The notes beneath the pieces were generated by a model that saw only the letters and a list, made by a program, of their open reading frames with translations, did no database searches and was not told the DNA's origin. Shown here in pieces: positions 35,096 through 45,896 of a stretch of 64,000 nucleotides of DNA. Both the position numbers and the translations under genes were made by a program. The stretch's first letter is position 1, and every line of letters starts with the position of its first letter. This stretch comes from Petrolisthes cinctipes (lineage: Eukaryota; Arthropoda; Malacostraca; Decapoda; Porcellanidae), in NCBI GenBank assembly GCA_033782935.1, contig JAWQEG010000501.1:565501-629500 (forward strand). The letters run 5' to 3'.

Positions 35096-35336
35096 TCAAA
35101 TCTCATGTCGGTTGATTTTAACCCATCGGCTGTAATAACTGCATTGGATAGGGAAAAATATTCTTACCTTAGTATTTTTAATACAGACACAAATCCCGAA
35201 AAATTACTAACTGACAACTCCATTCATTCATTCAACTAATTACTACCACCACAAATACTGCAGCCCGTCTCTCTGGCCAGGTGTACCAACTGCCAGGCCT
35301 CTGCTCCTCAACACCGCTGTCCCAGGTTCATCTGTG

Positions 35337-35509
35337 AATGATATAAGTACATAGCAAGGTCAACTTGCAATGTTAACATTTAACCTGCATTATGACCATT
35401 ATTTGGTCACTTGCATACTTCTTATTCTACCTCTATTATTGACATTTTAATATTGTCGCTCGGTGTAGGCTATTACTAAAATTGAAATTGCAGGGTTTCA
35501 GTTCTGGCA
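35337..35509. other. Non-coding spacer
   Basis: Nothing recognised. Confidence 0.4.
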
Positions 35510-35690
35510 CTATCTCTGATGAGATATTCTCCCGAACGTCAGCCAGGCCAGCCCAACTCCCCACCATGGTGCCCAGTCATGGTAGTAACCCCCCAGTAAA
35601 CAGTTTTAAACTCTCGGACCTGGGCGAGGTTCGATCTACCGAACTCACGGATGCGAGGCGGGCGCGTTACCACTGTACTAGCTAGGGGCT
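35510..35690 (-). mobile_element. tRNA-derived SINE-like sequence
   Basis: On the minus strand from about 35690: ctagtacagtggtaacgcgc (A-box-like), cgcctcgcatccgtgagttc, then ggtagatcgaacc (B-box-like), followed by a roughly 130-bp unrelated body. The layout fits a tRNA-derived SINE. The head mimics a tRNA D-arm and T-arm but lacks a paired acceptor stem, so it is not a tRNA gene. Confidence 0.55.
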
Positions 35691-36134
35691 ATAGTGTTTG
35701 TCCTTGTTCTCCTGTTTTGTGTTACTTTACTGCTATAAATTACACGACAATGTTTACCTGCCATCATTGTCCATTAATGTAACCCACTTTCATGGCCTAA
35801 ATTTAGTGGCAACCTTCCCCTACAATAAAGGTAAGTAGAAAACTTGCAAAAGAAAGCTTATCAAAACCATCTGTATAATTATGTACAGTTGTGTCCATAA
35901 TTATATTCGTGTACATTTATTTTGCTACCTTGGGCAAGATGGACTGGTAAAACTGTCAGAAGGAAGGGAATCAGACGTACGACAATCACAGCTCCCCAGT
36001 TCTGTTAACAGTTTCTTATCTGGTGGCCAAAATTGTCACATAATACTTCTTTCTCTTATCATCTCAGGATTTTAAGACTGTTTATCAGACATATTAACAA
36101 ATATTATTCTCACACAGTGTATTTTTTTATTATT

Positions 36135-36198
<64 letters not shown>

Positions 36199-36375
36199 AA
36201 CAGGTCGCACATATTCCAGAAAACATAAGATATTTAGTAAATAATTCACCTATAGCTTGCTGCATTACTTTACGAAATGAAGTAATCGTCATGAAATTTA
36301 ACGTTTTTCTCTACGAAGTAAGATGTATAGAGTACACTCAAAATCACCAGACACCCCTCAGGACCCTCACAACAA
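35691..36375. other. Non-coding with (CT)n
   Basis: A CT microsatellite spans 36139-36192. No gene recognised. Confidence 0.5.
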
Positions 36376-36673
36376 CAGTCTCGTTCCAACATTGGTCATT
36401 GGTGGAGTGTGGGCGTTCTTTTGGCTCTCTGCCTGCATTGTTGTTTGAGTTGTTGTTTGTGTTGTGTTTGCATTCTTGTTTGTGTGTTGTTGTTTGTGCT
36501 TTCTTGTTTGTGTGTTGTTGTTTGTACGTTCTTGTTCGTGTGTTGTTGTTTGTGCGTTCTTGTTTGTGTGTTGTTGTTTGTGCGTTGTTGTTTGTGTGTT
36601 GTTTGTCTGTTGTGGTTCTGTGTATTGTTTTGTTGTGACTCTCCCCCCTCTCCTCAGTCACTCCACAGCTCAT
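36376..36673 (+). pseudogene. 5' fragment of the RNase H-bearing LINE
   Basis: It starts cagtctcgttccaacattgg, as in the copies at 2022 and 55262 (complement). A GT/TTGTTTGTG-repeat leader longer than in the other copies follows, then it jumps directly to the ORF1 segment ctcctcagtcactccacagc (about 36650-36672) and stops. The leader has several gttcttgtttgtgtgttgtt units in tandem. Non-coding; the open frames over the leader are repeat artefacts. Confidence 0.8.
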
Positions 36674-38704
36674 AAACAGTGTTGCCAGCACAGTTACCTA
36701 CCTCTGACAGCGAGGTGGTCCAGGCGGAACGTTCGGCAACTGTACATTCTTATTCCAAACCCTTTCACGGTACGCTTCTTCCGTTTAGGAGAGCATGCAA
36801 CACAAGCCTAGGTTTTCTGTCCCTCTCATTTCTTGCCCAACACCATAATGCAAGAACGAAATTGAACATGATTTTGGACTTTACTCACTCTTCTTATTTT
36901 TTTCACAGGTAGGAAAACAAAAAGGGCATCTGTTCTGGACTTTACCAAATACAGAACAAATTATTTAATCTCTCCTCCATTTCTTACCCCTCTCCCTACC
37001 CCCTACCATCCTTCCTTCCTTCCCTCCCTTCCTGCATCTCTCCCTACCTCCCATTTTCCCTCCTCACCTCCCTATCCATTGTTCCCCTCTCTCTCCATAT
37101 CATCATCCCTCTCTTCCTCTTTCCCTAAATCCCATTATCTCTCCCTGTCAACCTTTGCAACTCTTCTTTTTTCCCCATTATATCTCCCCTCTCCCTCCCT
37201 ACCTGCCCCTATTCCTACCTCCCAACATCTCTTCCTCCCTCCTTATACCTGTACCTCCCTTCCTCCTACCTTAAATCTATATCCCTTTCTCCCTCTCCTT
37301 GAAGTCGTCATCCCTCCCTTCTTTCCTTAATCTTTCTCTCTTTCCCTACCTCCCTCCCTGCACCCTTCTCTCTTTACCATTAACCGTCTCTCCCTACCTA
37401 CATTATCCACCCCCCTATTCCCCGTTCATTATTTCCTCTTCCTTCCTATTACGCCTCGTGCACAGTCTCACCAATAGTGTAGGTAGGTAGTGTAGTGTAT
37501 ATACAGTAGGTAGGTAGGTAGGTAGAGAGATGAGCCACCCTGACGCTTGGTTCACCGTTATTCAGTATGCAGTGTGCAGGGGACTGTGACTCTATTAACT
37601 CATACTTCACCTGGCTAACCACACGGCTTTTGTTTTGCCTTCCTTTCTCCCTTCCTCTTCTCTGTTTTCTCGCACTAAACCACGCCGGTAAAACTTTTCC
37701 TTCCCTTTCTCCCTTCTTCCGTTTCTCCCTTGTCTATTCCTTTCCCTTACTTTATCTTTATCTTGTCTCTTTCTCTACTCCCTTTTAATTCATCACGGAT
37801 TTAAATCTCCTTTGTCTCCATTCCCTCTTTTATTTCGTCCTCCTCCTCTTCTTTCCTCTTTCCTCTCGCTGTGGCCTCTTCTGTCTCCTTTATCTCCACA
37901 CAACAACAACCATTTATTTTTTCCATTCTTTTTCTCTCCTCTCCTTTTCTTCTTCTCCCTCTAGTTTCCCTCTCTTTTTCCCCTGCTGTATAACGCAACC
38001 AAATCTCCTTTGTGTCTCTTTCTGCTTTTCTAATCTTAACTTTTTTCTCTCTCTCCTATCTTATACACACAACGCTTATCATTTCCACTCTTTTCTGGTT
38101 TGTGCTTGGCTTAGTTCTTTTAGCGAGTCATCATACTGAATACATTTACCCAAGTACAGTTACTACAAAGAATGTTTCTGTACATTATCAATTCACCATG
38201 AAGGGAGTTGACAGTTTAAACTATTTATAGGCGAAATATCTGCACCCATCTACCTGAATCACAGTCACTTAATAAGAATCATCAGTAGGTTTCCTGAGAA
38301 ACAAGAATGAAAGCCACCTTGGCATATGTTCTCTCTAACGCCTAATCGCTGTGCTATATATTCACTTGCTTCTGAAAGACATTACGTTAAATACAACATA
38401 TAAAATGTATTTAATGTGCAGTATAAATATATGAATAGCTACTTACATGAATATCTCCTTTCATTAATAACGTTAAAAAAATCAAACAAATATCGGCAGG
38501 ATTGCATAAGTTGGCAACCGTCACTGAATGGTGTTGCCTCACGACCCTCATCCCAGACGCTCATCAGTCCCTTGCCATTCAGTCTCCCTTTCCTTCATCA
38601 CTTGAACGAACGGAACAGTGTTTTCTAAGTGTTCTCACTGACTTTACCTTGTTCAGCTCATAATAAAAGACTTTTCTTTCTTTGCCAACCAACTTGTGAC
38701 GCAG
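36674..38704. other. Non-coding; long pyrimidine-rich tract
   Basis: 36960-37470 and 37640-38090 are strongly C/T-biased (ccctccct-type). A ggtaggtaggta run lies at 37507-37523. No protein-like frame: the ORFs here follow from the composition. The last bases before 38704 form a splice acceptor for the next exon. Confidence 0.45.
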
Positions 38705-39525
38705 GAATGGCCCAAACGATAAATTTCGTGTCAGTGATGTTGGTGAGAATTGTTATCGTGTCTGGAAGGAATACTGTTATGTTTAGTGAGCACAGTGTTG
38801 ACCTTGAACGCAGTGTCGAGTTGGAGTTAGAACACAAGCTGGAAGTGGAGGTGGAGAGGTTGTTAAAGAAGTTTATTGACAATTGGCATCTGTATATGGA
38901 CAAAACCACGAGAGAAACAATGGAAGTAGAAAATTCGGGAAATTCGAATAAAAGATCCCATTCACAAGTTCAAGAAAAAAGAATGACATTAAGTATGAAA
39001 GGAAAAATAACAACGAAAGCAAGAGAAAGACCACAGGATGCAGTCACAATTCAAGCACTGAAAAACATGGGAGAGTTTGCTCAATCTATAATACATGAAA
39101 ATTACACAACAGATGAAGAAGTATCAATCCGTTACAGCACGAAAATCAATACTACTTTCCCACAATATAACAGAGAGGATGTCGAACCGTTCTCACACAA
39201 TGTCACTAAGGAAGGCAAAGCGTTTCTACAATCCAAAGGCCACCCTGTGCGCCCTTCCAAACGCCGCAAACGGACCAACAAGCCGCTACCAACCATCTAT
39301 CGTCGTCAGAGACCACCTCAGCAGTGTTCCTCTGATGGCAGCAGTGCCCTGTTCGGTGGTAGCAATGCCATGACCTATGTTAGCTTTATCGCGAATGTTT
39401 TGGCGCTAGTCATAAACATCAGTAATAACATAAACAACAACAATAACAACAACAACATCAACAATAACAATAACATCAATAACAACAATGCAAATCTGAA
39501 CGTCAACAGTAACAATGCTAACCAG
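38705..39525 (+). CDS. Asn-rich, probably secreted or membrane-anchored protein exon
   Basis: Seen: a pyrimidine-rich tract and gacgcag acceptor end at 38704, an ATG at 38707-38709, an open frame of 273 codons, and a consensus donor CAG|GTGAGT at 39525/39526, so the stop at 39532-39534 is probably intronic. The protein begins MAQTINFVSVMLVRIVIVSG, a possible signal peptide, then has an acidic helical stretch (ELEHKLEVEVERLLKKFIDN), a basic middle, a KRRKRTNKPLPTIYRRQRPP cluster, a hydrophobic segment YVSFIANVLALVINI (about residues 223-240 from this ATG) and an Asn-repeat tail of NNINNNN type. From recall, decapod genomes encode uncharacterised proteins in which a hydrophobic helix is followed directly by NNINNNN repeats; this fits that style. 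Not recognisably a TE. Function unknown; further exons are expected downstream. Confidence 0.6.
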
Positions 39526-41170
39526 GTGAGTTAAGTTGTACTGTATGTTGAAATGATTATTTTTTTTAAAGAAAAATATATGAAATAAAGGAAAAGTTTA
39601 CGTTGAACAATAGAAATGGAAAACACAATCATTTCTCCTTTTGTGGATATTCCATTTTTCCCATTTCTACCTGTTGACTACCGACCTAGCACTAAGAGGC
39701 TAGATTTTAGCGATAAAACAAGTAAAGAACGCATTGTATAGTTAATATTTATATGTTCTAGCATCGATCTGACTTGACTTGATATAACGTAACCTCATCT
39801 GGACTGGGACAGACTACCGATATGTAGGCGGAACAAATTACCGGGACCAAACCGAGCATGAATTGGGAGAAGGGGGGCAAACATTTATATTTCAACAAAT
39901 AGAATCAGGGATTGGTGGATTATATAAATATATATTGTAGAAAAACTGTGTGTTTCATTTTTGGGGATCAACTTAAAATCAGTATATTATTTCTATAAAT
40001 CTGGTCGTTTTGGGTTCCTTTACTATGACAGGAGGAGGTGCTAGACATGCACAAAGTAAACAGTAAGCACAGTCTTGAAACTACACATTTATCATTAATA
40101 TAAATAGCACAGAACAATAATAAGAAATGGAGTACATTGCAGATAATTATACAAGTCGTGTATTTCTTCTGCAGTATCCTCATGGTGGTGATGGATACAA
40201 GTTCATTATACTGTCGGGTCACTTACCATACAACTTATCCATTTGTTGAGTGTACGTGGGTGTGCAGGGAAGTCCTCTTTCCCTTTCTTCTTCAGCCAAA
40301 CGAGTGAGGAAGTGGGAGGAGTTGGTTGTCTGTCCTAGAGTCTTGCTGGAGTGTCTCTTTGGGCTAAGGCATCAACTGAGAATCTCTTCCTCTTTTCCCC
40401 ATTCTCCTTTGGCTTACGTGACCGGCGTGTCTCCTTTTGACTGTTACCGCTACGCTCATGATTTTTGGGACAGGAGTTGTGAGCGGTTCGGGGCGAGTGA
40501 TTAGGCATATATTAGTGTCAGGCTGGTCGTGAGTCGACTTGTGTGTCTCTGTGCCCCTCCCAGCGGGATCCGCCTTGACGTGGTGGTGGTGGGGGGGGGG
40601 GGGGGGGGGGCTGCATGTCTTTGAAACCTGATGAGCAAGACGAGAGGGGGCTCTGGCCCCTGCTTGCCCCAATTTCGGGGAGAGAGAGCTTTTCATGCTA
40701 GAATGGTCGCCAGTGAGAGACTTGACTAAATGGTTAACATGCAATAGGTTGCCAATATAAGATAACATTGCTGCCCGCCAGAGGGACTGCGCTATAGGGG
40801 CCATCCTGTGTTGGATGGTTGGGTGTCTGAACCAGAATTTGTTGGCTAAGGGGTTCTCAGCACCGTCGTGGGCAAACTTACGAGCTATTCGGGCTGCTTT
40901 TTAAATCAAGTGGCTCCGTAGGGTACGATCTACCCTGCCCATGGCGACCAGCGCTCGGTCGAGACCACCGAGATACAAGGCCCCACACATTTCTTTGCTT
41001 TATGCCGTGACGTCACGACTACTGGAGTAATGGTGAGGCAGAACATGTGTCAGTGACCTGCACACATCAGGGTATTGTGCGGTATAACCGGGGTCAGACT
41101 CATACTACACCTGAGTCAACTTATTTTTACTTTGGAATTGCCCTTATTGTGCAAATATCAGTGAAGTGAG
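39526..41170. other. Non-coding; presumed intron, no second exon seen
   Basis: A poly-G tract of about 20 nt lies at 40590-40610. No recognisable repeat or gene. If the exon at 38705-39525 is real, its following exon was not found here. Confidence 0.4.
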
Positions 41171-41860
41171 ACTACTATCCGTTTCAGCGCCGGACAGACG
41201 CTGTTTTTCGCAAATATCTCCTAAACGAATCGTTGTATCAATATAATATTTCAACACAATACCTTTAACACCCGGGCGTAATTTATGGCTGACATACCAT
41301 ATTCCTATTTGTGTTATGCGAGGAGTTTACTCGTGAAAAATAGCACAAAGCTGGCCAGTCATATTGACGCATTCGAAGGAAAGTGTGGCCCCCCCAACAC
41401 CCTTCCAAACCATTCCTAACCACAACTACATCCCCCCTTTCTCACCCCTCCCTCCTCTTCTCCCCCTAGCTCCTCGCCTCCCTCATCACTCGTGTCCCTC
41501 CCTATTTCTTCCATCACTGTATTATATATTAGAATGTTATGTAGATGTATATGTATAGATATGATTATTAACTAAGAGTATGGTACAGTACAATTCTATA
41601 GAGGCAAGACGTATTTCACTTTGATAATTACTGTACAACAACATGTTTACATACATGTAGTATGTAGAAGGTCCATGTTTGCAGTCCTTATGGTCAACCA
41701 TGCAAGTGAACACGATGTACTGGCATTACCTGTGGTCTGGACCTTCTAGGAAAAGTTATTAGATACTGTGTACTTACTCATTATAAAATGTCAACTTGGT
41801 CCAGTTAATATAATGTTATTTTGTTGACTTGTCCCTTTTATATTTATATTATCACCAAAT

Positions 41861-41975
<115 letters not shown>

Positions 41976-42013
41976 GTGTAGGATTTAATGATGCAAACAT
42001 TATAAAACAAAAT

Positions 42014-42231
42014 TTATTCACAATCACTGTCAAGGAAAACGTCATCGTCTTCATCATCACTGGCTTTCACGTTTGTACAATGTGTGTGGCAAGACGAAGA
42101 ACAAACTCTGTCCTGCATCCACGGGGGCAAATGGACAACATTGTTGCTAATAGGTGCGCCTCGGCAGTCAATGATTTCTACCCTGTCACTACTTGAGTCA
42201 TAGCCTCGGACTGGGGAGGGGATACGGGAGA
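42014..42231 (-). pseudogene. Terminal-exon remnant of an element-borne gene
   Basis: Minus strand: acceptor attcacag (42232 upward), then an open frame RGYDSSSDRVEIIDCRGAP, then VVHLPPWMQDRVCSSSC, ending in an acidic tail DDEDDVFLDSDCE before a TAA at 42014-42016 that overlaps AATAAA. Splice site, stop and polyadenylation signal in order suggest the 3' exon of a gene, probably carried by the surrounding inverted-repeat element. No catalytic motif; family unknown. Confidence 0.4.
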
Positions 42232-42883
42232 CTGTGAATATTCAATTAAGGCATAAATTGGTTATTTAAAAAGGTAAAGAACACATGAAGCAACCATGAA
42301 CGATTATATTTGATTGCCCAAAACCAAAATTAATCATTTTTCTGGTGGCCTTAGACACGTGGGTTATTATCCGGCTATACGGCCATTAACAACGGGATTA
42401 GCTATTGCTTTAATGGTCGTTTGACCCACTCTGGTTTTCATGTCCACACACAACGGTAACTGTATTAAACAATATTACTAATGAACGATACGTATATACA
42501 TACTGTCATAAAAAAAATAAAAAATGGAAGGTGGATGGTGTAAATAGGGGGGTGAAGAGTGAAACGGGGAGGGGGATAACGCGATATTGGGGTAGGGAAG
42601 GAAGGAATGGTGTGGGGGGATTTCGGGGTGTTGGTAGAGGGGTTACACGAGTACCCCACACTCGTCCGATTCTCTATAACGCCTTAGATATGATGACTTG
42701 ATTAGGCTTAATATCACTCAGTAAACTCCTAACATAACACATATAGTAATATGGTATGTCAGCCATAGATTACGCCCGGGTGTTAAAGACAGTGTGCTGA
42801 AATATTATATTAATACAACGATTCGTTTAAGAGATATTTACGAAAAACACCGTCTGTCCGGCGCTGAAACGTATAGTAGATGC

Positions 42884-43038
42884 ATTAAGCCGTCCTTTTG
42901 TGTCATGCTAAGATGTAGTGGAAATTACAAACATGGCCCTAAAGTTTGCGCATTTGGCTTTCCCAAAAATAGTGAACAGCAGAGAAATGGGTGCGTGCGA
43001 TAGAGAGGAGCAATTATTCACCAAGCCAATACAGCAAG
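42884..43038 (+). pseudogene. THAP-domain exon, frameshifted
   Basis: Plus strand. PSFCVMLRCSGNYKHGPKVC, then AFGFPKNSEQQRN, matches the start of the THAP zinc finger (C-x(2-4)-C, N after the second Cys, F-x-FP). The expected Trp is present only after a one-base shift at about 42985: WVRAIERSNYSPSQYSK, then a GTAATT donor at 43039. In THAP proteins the first exon typically ends near this point, before the C-x(2)-H pair. The usual initiator Met appears as ATT. THAP domains bind DNA in host regulators and in P-element-like transposases; which kind this was cannot be told. Likely a dead fragment. Confidence 0.65.
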
Positions 43039-43094
43039 GTAATTATCATATTAAAACTCATTTTACTCATTTAGACCACTGATATAATACTGGT

Positions 43095-43133
<39 letters not shown>

Positions 43134-44046
43134 TCTTTACATATATCTTTCCCTTCTAAGGATTTTTCCCTCCCTTCATTATGCTTAAAGAATTCCTTGG
43201 AAGGGAAGGAAAAGTTTACATGTTGGTAGCCCTGTGCCATGAAAATGATAAACGTTTGTGCGGTTGGTGTACGTCTATGAGCCCTCCGGCCGCAAAATAT
43301 AAACAATAAACACATCCATGCTATGCTCACGAGGTTTTGTTTTATGGGATGAAATGTTTTATAACATCATTGATTTAATACTTGCTGTAGAAAAACAATT
43401 ATAATAATAGTGGTATAGATATAGTGGGGAACTTTGTTCACTTCTACTCGTCATAATTTCTTTGTTTAATGTTATATCGAGTTGTGACAAATATATCTGG
43501 ACACTACAATCATTGCTGAGACTAATGGTATTATCACAAATTGTATATCTTGAATAAGAGAATAATAAATAATATACAAACATATACCACCACGAGCAGC
43601 ATGGTGACACAGAATTCTCACCATGGTGGGGTAGAGGTGGAGGGTGGAGTTAGGTGAGTATATGGACCAATCAGGAGACACCTGACCAATGACGTATACA
43701 ACCCAGTCCAACACAAATTTTAAACCGAGTATGGTAGGTCTTTACAAATTTGGAAGAAATGTCTCATTTTTTTTACTAAACTCTTTTCCTTCGGTGATAT
43801 AATACTGTTGCACGTCTTTCCAATATATCATCATGTTATAAAGAAAACATCAACAGTACATGATAAAATACAACAAAAGAATTATTGGAGGAATGGGGTA
43901 ATTTTTCCTTCACGTTCCAATAATATACTCGATTCAAGGGAAGGAATGTAAGGCCAGGAGAGGAAGGAAATCTTTAAGAATAGAAAATTTGTGATATATT
44001 TCTTTCCTATGCTTTTGAAGGGAAATATTTTTTTAAGAATACCAGC
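43039..44046. other. Non-coding; poly-A tract
   Basis: An A-run of about 31 nt lies at 43101-43131. No gene recognised; no second THAP exon (C-x(2)-H plus AVPTIF) was found. Confidence 0.4.
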
Positions 44047-44591
44047 GATAATCTCTGACCAGGGTATTAGCCAGAGTCGTGGTATGAAGAAGGCAACTCA
44101 ATCAGACGCAGTCAAACACCAGAAGGCTTTAGTGCTCCATTCAGTAAAGTTCGGGGCATCAATGAAAAAAAAAAAAAAAAATTACACAACCGAGCTGCTA
44201 TTAAGTGATTGCCGAAAATATCAGCGACTACCACAGCAGCCTGTAACATAAGATATCATTGCTACTAAAATTTATATGTCTACAACATAAAGATGATGAA
44301 TCTGTAACAATTGTTTTAGATCATGGGCAATAAATTCTTAATACTTGTATTAATGCACAAATTATAGTAATTAACTATGGAGATATAAGTTTGAAAAAAC
44401 ACATTATTGTATTCCTTGGCAACAGTATGCCGTGAACCCGTGCAATAAAAAATTATTTTGAGTGTTAATCACACATAATGTTTCGTTCTAAAGAAAATCT
44501 CTTGCTGATCAATTGGTGGGTTAAATAAAAAAAAAAGCTGTTTCAAAGATGCTCCGAACTTTGTTCAGTGAACCACTAAAGATATCATTGC

Positions 44592-44594
<3 letters not shown>
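44047..44594. mobile_element. Inverted-repeat element, left part (interrupted by the LINE nest)
   Basis: The left terminus ataatctctgaccagggtat (44047 onward) is complementary to the sequence ending at about 55658. The arm match continues through aatcagacgcagtc and ctttagtg...gttcgg-ggcatc to about 44170. The segment 44251-44580 is a direct repeat of 55263-55590. Without the LINE nest the element would be about 950 bp. No ORF of recognisable function. Confidence 0.7.
44251..44580 (+). repeat. About 330-bp tandem unit, copy 1
   Basis: atcattgctactaaaattta ... gtgaaccactaaag occurs here and at 55263-55590, differing by a few percent. Copy 2 begins at 44581 and is split at its eleventh to sixteenth base by the LINE insertion. 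Confidence 0.85.
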
Positions 44595-44624
<30 letters not shown>

Positions 44625-44626
<2 letters not shown>

Positions 44627-44797
44627 TGATTGTGCCGTAGCGTGAATCAACAGGCAGGCAACAATATATACTGGTAGGCGGGACCCATGAGAATACAATG
44701 ACTACAACCACAAATACACACGCACACACACACACACACATCACGAAAACATAACAGAATGGAGCACAAGCATACAGACAAATATTTACATTATGAC
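44625..44797 (-). other. LINE 3' UTR
   Basis: A GT-microsatellite-containing 3' UTR followed by the poly-A. The same 3' sequence (attgattgtgccgtagcgtg on the plus strand; tgaatcaacaggcaggcaac) reappears, diverged, at 63890-64000. Confidence 0.75.
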
Positions 44798-45752
44798 CTA
44801 CTTAAATCCACCAAAACGAGGGTGGCATACCAGAAGTTCCTCCAGAACCTGGTGGTTCAGCAGGTGTCGACAAACCACATCAAGTGGCAGGCCCCGGGGC
44901 AGCAAGTGTCGGACAGTGGGGCAGGCCAGGCAATAGTGCTCTATAGTGTTAGCAAGAGGCGCTCGACACAAGCGACACTCAGTGAAGGGAGGCTCACCCT
45001 GCATCCTAGCAACCTGCCACGGTGGCCGGTAGCCAAGCCTCAAACGAGCAGAGACTACATTGTGCCTCCGAACCATGAGGCCTCGACGACGGTAGGAATA
45101 TTTGTGATGGCAGACAGACTCGTAATGGGTGATGGAGATGCTGAAGGGCCTCTCTGCATCCCTGCGTCGCCGTACAGGGAGGAGAGCGGCGGAGCGGACT
45201 TTAGAGAGGTAACATGTCAGGGAGAGAGGACGTCCAACACCACGAGGAGGCAGATGGCAGGCTTCCTTTGCGAGTCTGTCAACTGTACCATTGTGATGTA
45301 AACCTACATGGGATGGCACCCATAAAAATTTGACAGTCAAGTTACGATGATGCAATAAGGACAAAAACGATAAAATCTGCTGAACAACTGTAGAGTGTGT
45401 GGGCTGAACACTAGAGAGAGAATGAAGGGCAGGTCTGGAGTCACAAAAAATGGCAGCATTCACTCCACGTTGACAAACAAGACTAACAGCATCCAAAATG
45501 GCATACAGTTCACACAATGTTGAGCTAGAGTGGTTACAGAGACGACGGCCAACCCAGCCCCCTGGAGGTGACTCCATGTCAGGTGAGAAAACGGCACAAC
45601 CTGCTGCACCATCCACTTGCAATGAGCCATCAGTGTAGAGGCAGTATGGATCTGTGATGGAGGACGTCACTGTTTCTATGTGTTCCAGAGCCAACTGCCG
45701 CTGTAGAGAAGGCAGTTCCGACTTGGAAGTAGGTGTGAAGCTCACATCAGGT
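44798..45752 (-). pseudogene. LINE ORF2, RNase H domain and C-terminal zinc-knuckle-like motif
   Basis: The 3' portion of the host LINE's ORF2, separated from the RT by the CR1. RNase H residues are visible in order: YTDGS (first Asp), CELYAI (Glu), FCDSRPALHSL (second Asp), WVPSHVGLHHNGTVDRLAKEA (final Asp). Then, near the C-terminus, FTECRLCRAPLANTIEHYCLACP gives a C-x2-C-x8-H-x4-C motif. In such LINEs the RNase H removes RNA from the RNA/DNA hybrid during target-primed reverse transcription. The frame is open for 316 codons to the stop at 44798-44800. It begins here at the CR1 junction (PDVSFTPTSKSE), not at a true start. Confidence 0.85.
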
Positions 45753-45896
45753 GTTACAAGGAGTTACAAGGAAAAGAAGTACCCTAGGGGACCTTACGAT
45801 CCATACAAAGAGGGTACCTGTGGGTTTAGTTGCGCAAGTAGGCGACCGTCCTCGAATGTGTCATGTGAAACCATCAAGGAACACTCGCACAACGGC

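Larger units (their letters stand above)
31674..35336. repeat. Large palindrome, arms about 740-800 bp
   Basis: The left arm 31674-32411 (starts cacagatgaacctgggacag) and right arm 34533-35336 (ends ctgtcccaggttcatctgtg) are reverse complements along their whole length with only scattered differences. The right arm is longer because a TA-rich unit is amplified at 34977-35095. The 2.1-kb centre holds an independent 296-bp inverted repeat and a deleted Tc1-type gene. No ORF of the arms is recognisable. It may be a DNA transposon with very long TIRs, or an inverted duplication. Confidence 0.85.

Noticed and set aside
36344..36811. Several overlapping ORFs rich in Val/Cys/Leu or Thr/Asn/Gln
   Set aside because: They are translations of the tandem TTGTTTGTG leader repeats of the LINE in different frames.
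36960..38000. Ser/Pro/Leu-rich ORFs in the pyrimidine tract
   Set aside because: They are low-complexity C/T sequence giving long open frames by composition.
42384..42660. Small proline-rich ORF at 42465-42659
   Set aside because: It follows from the C/G-rich subterminal arms of the inverted-repeat element; no splice or domain evidence.
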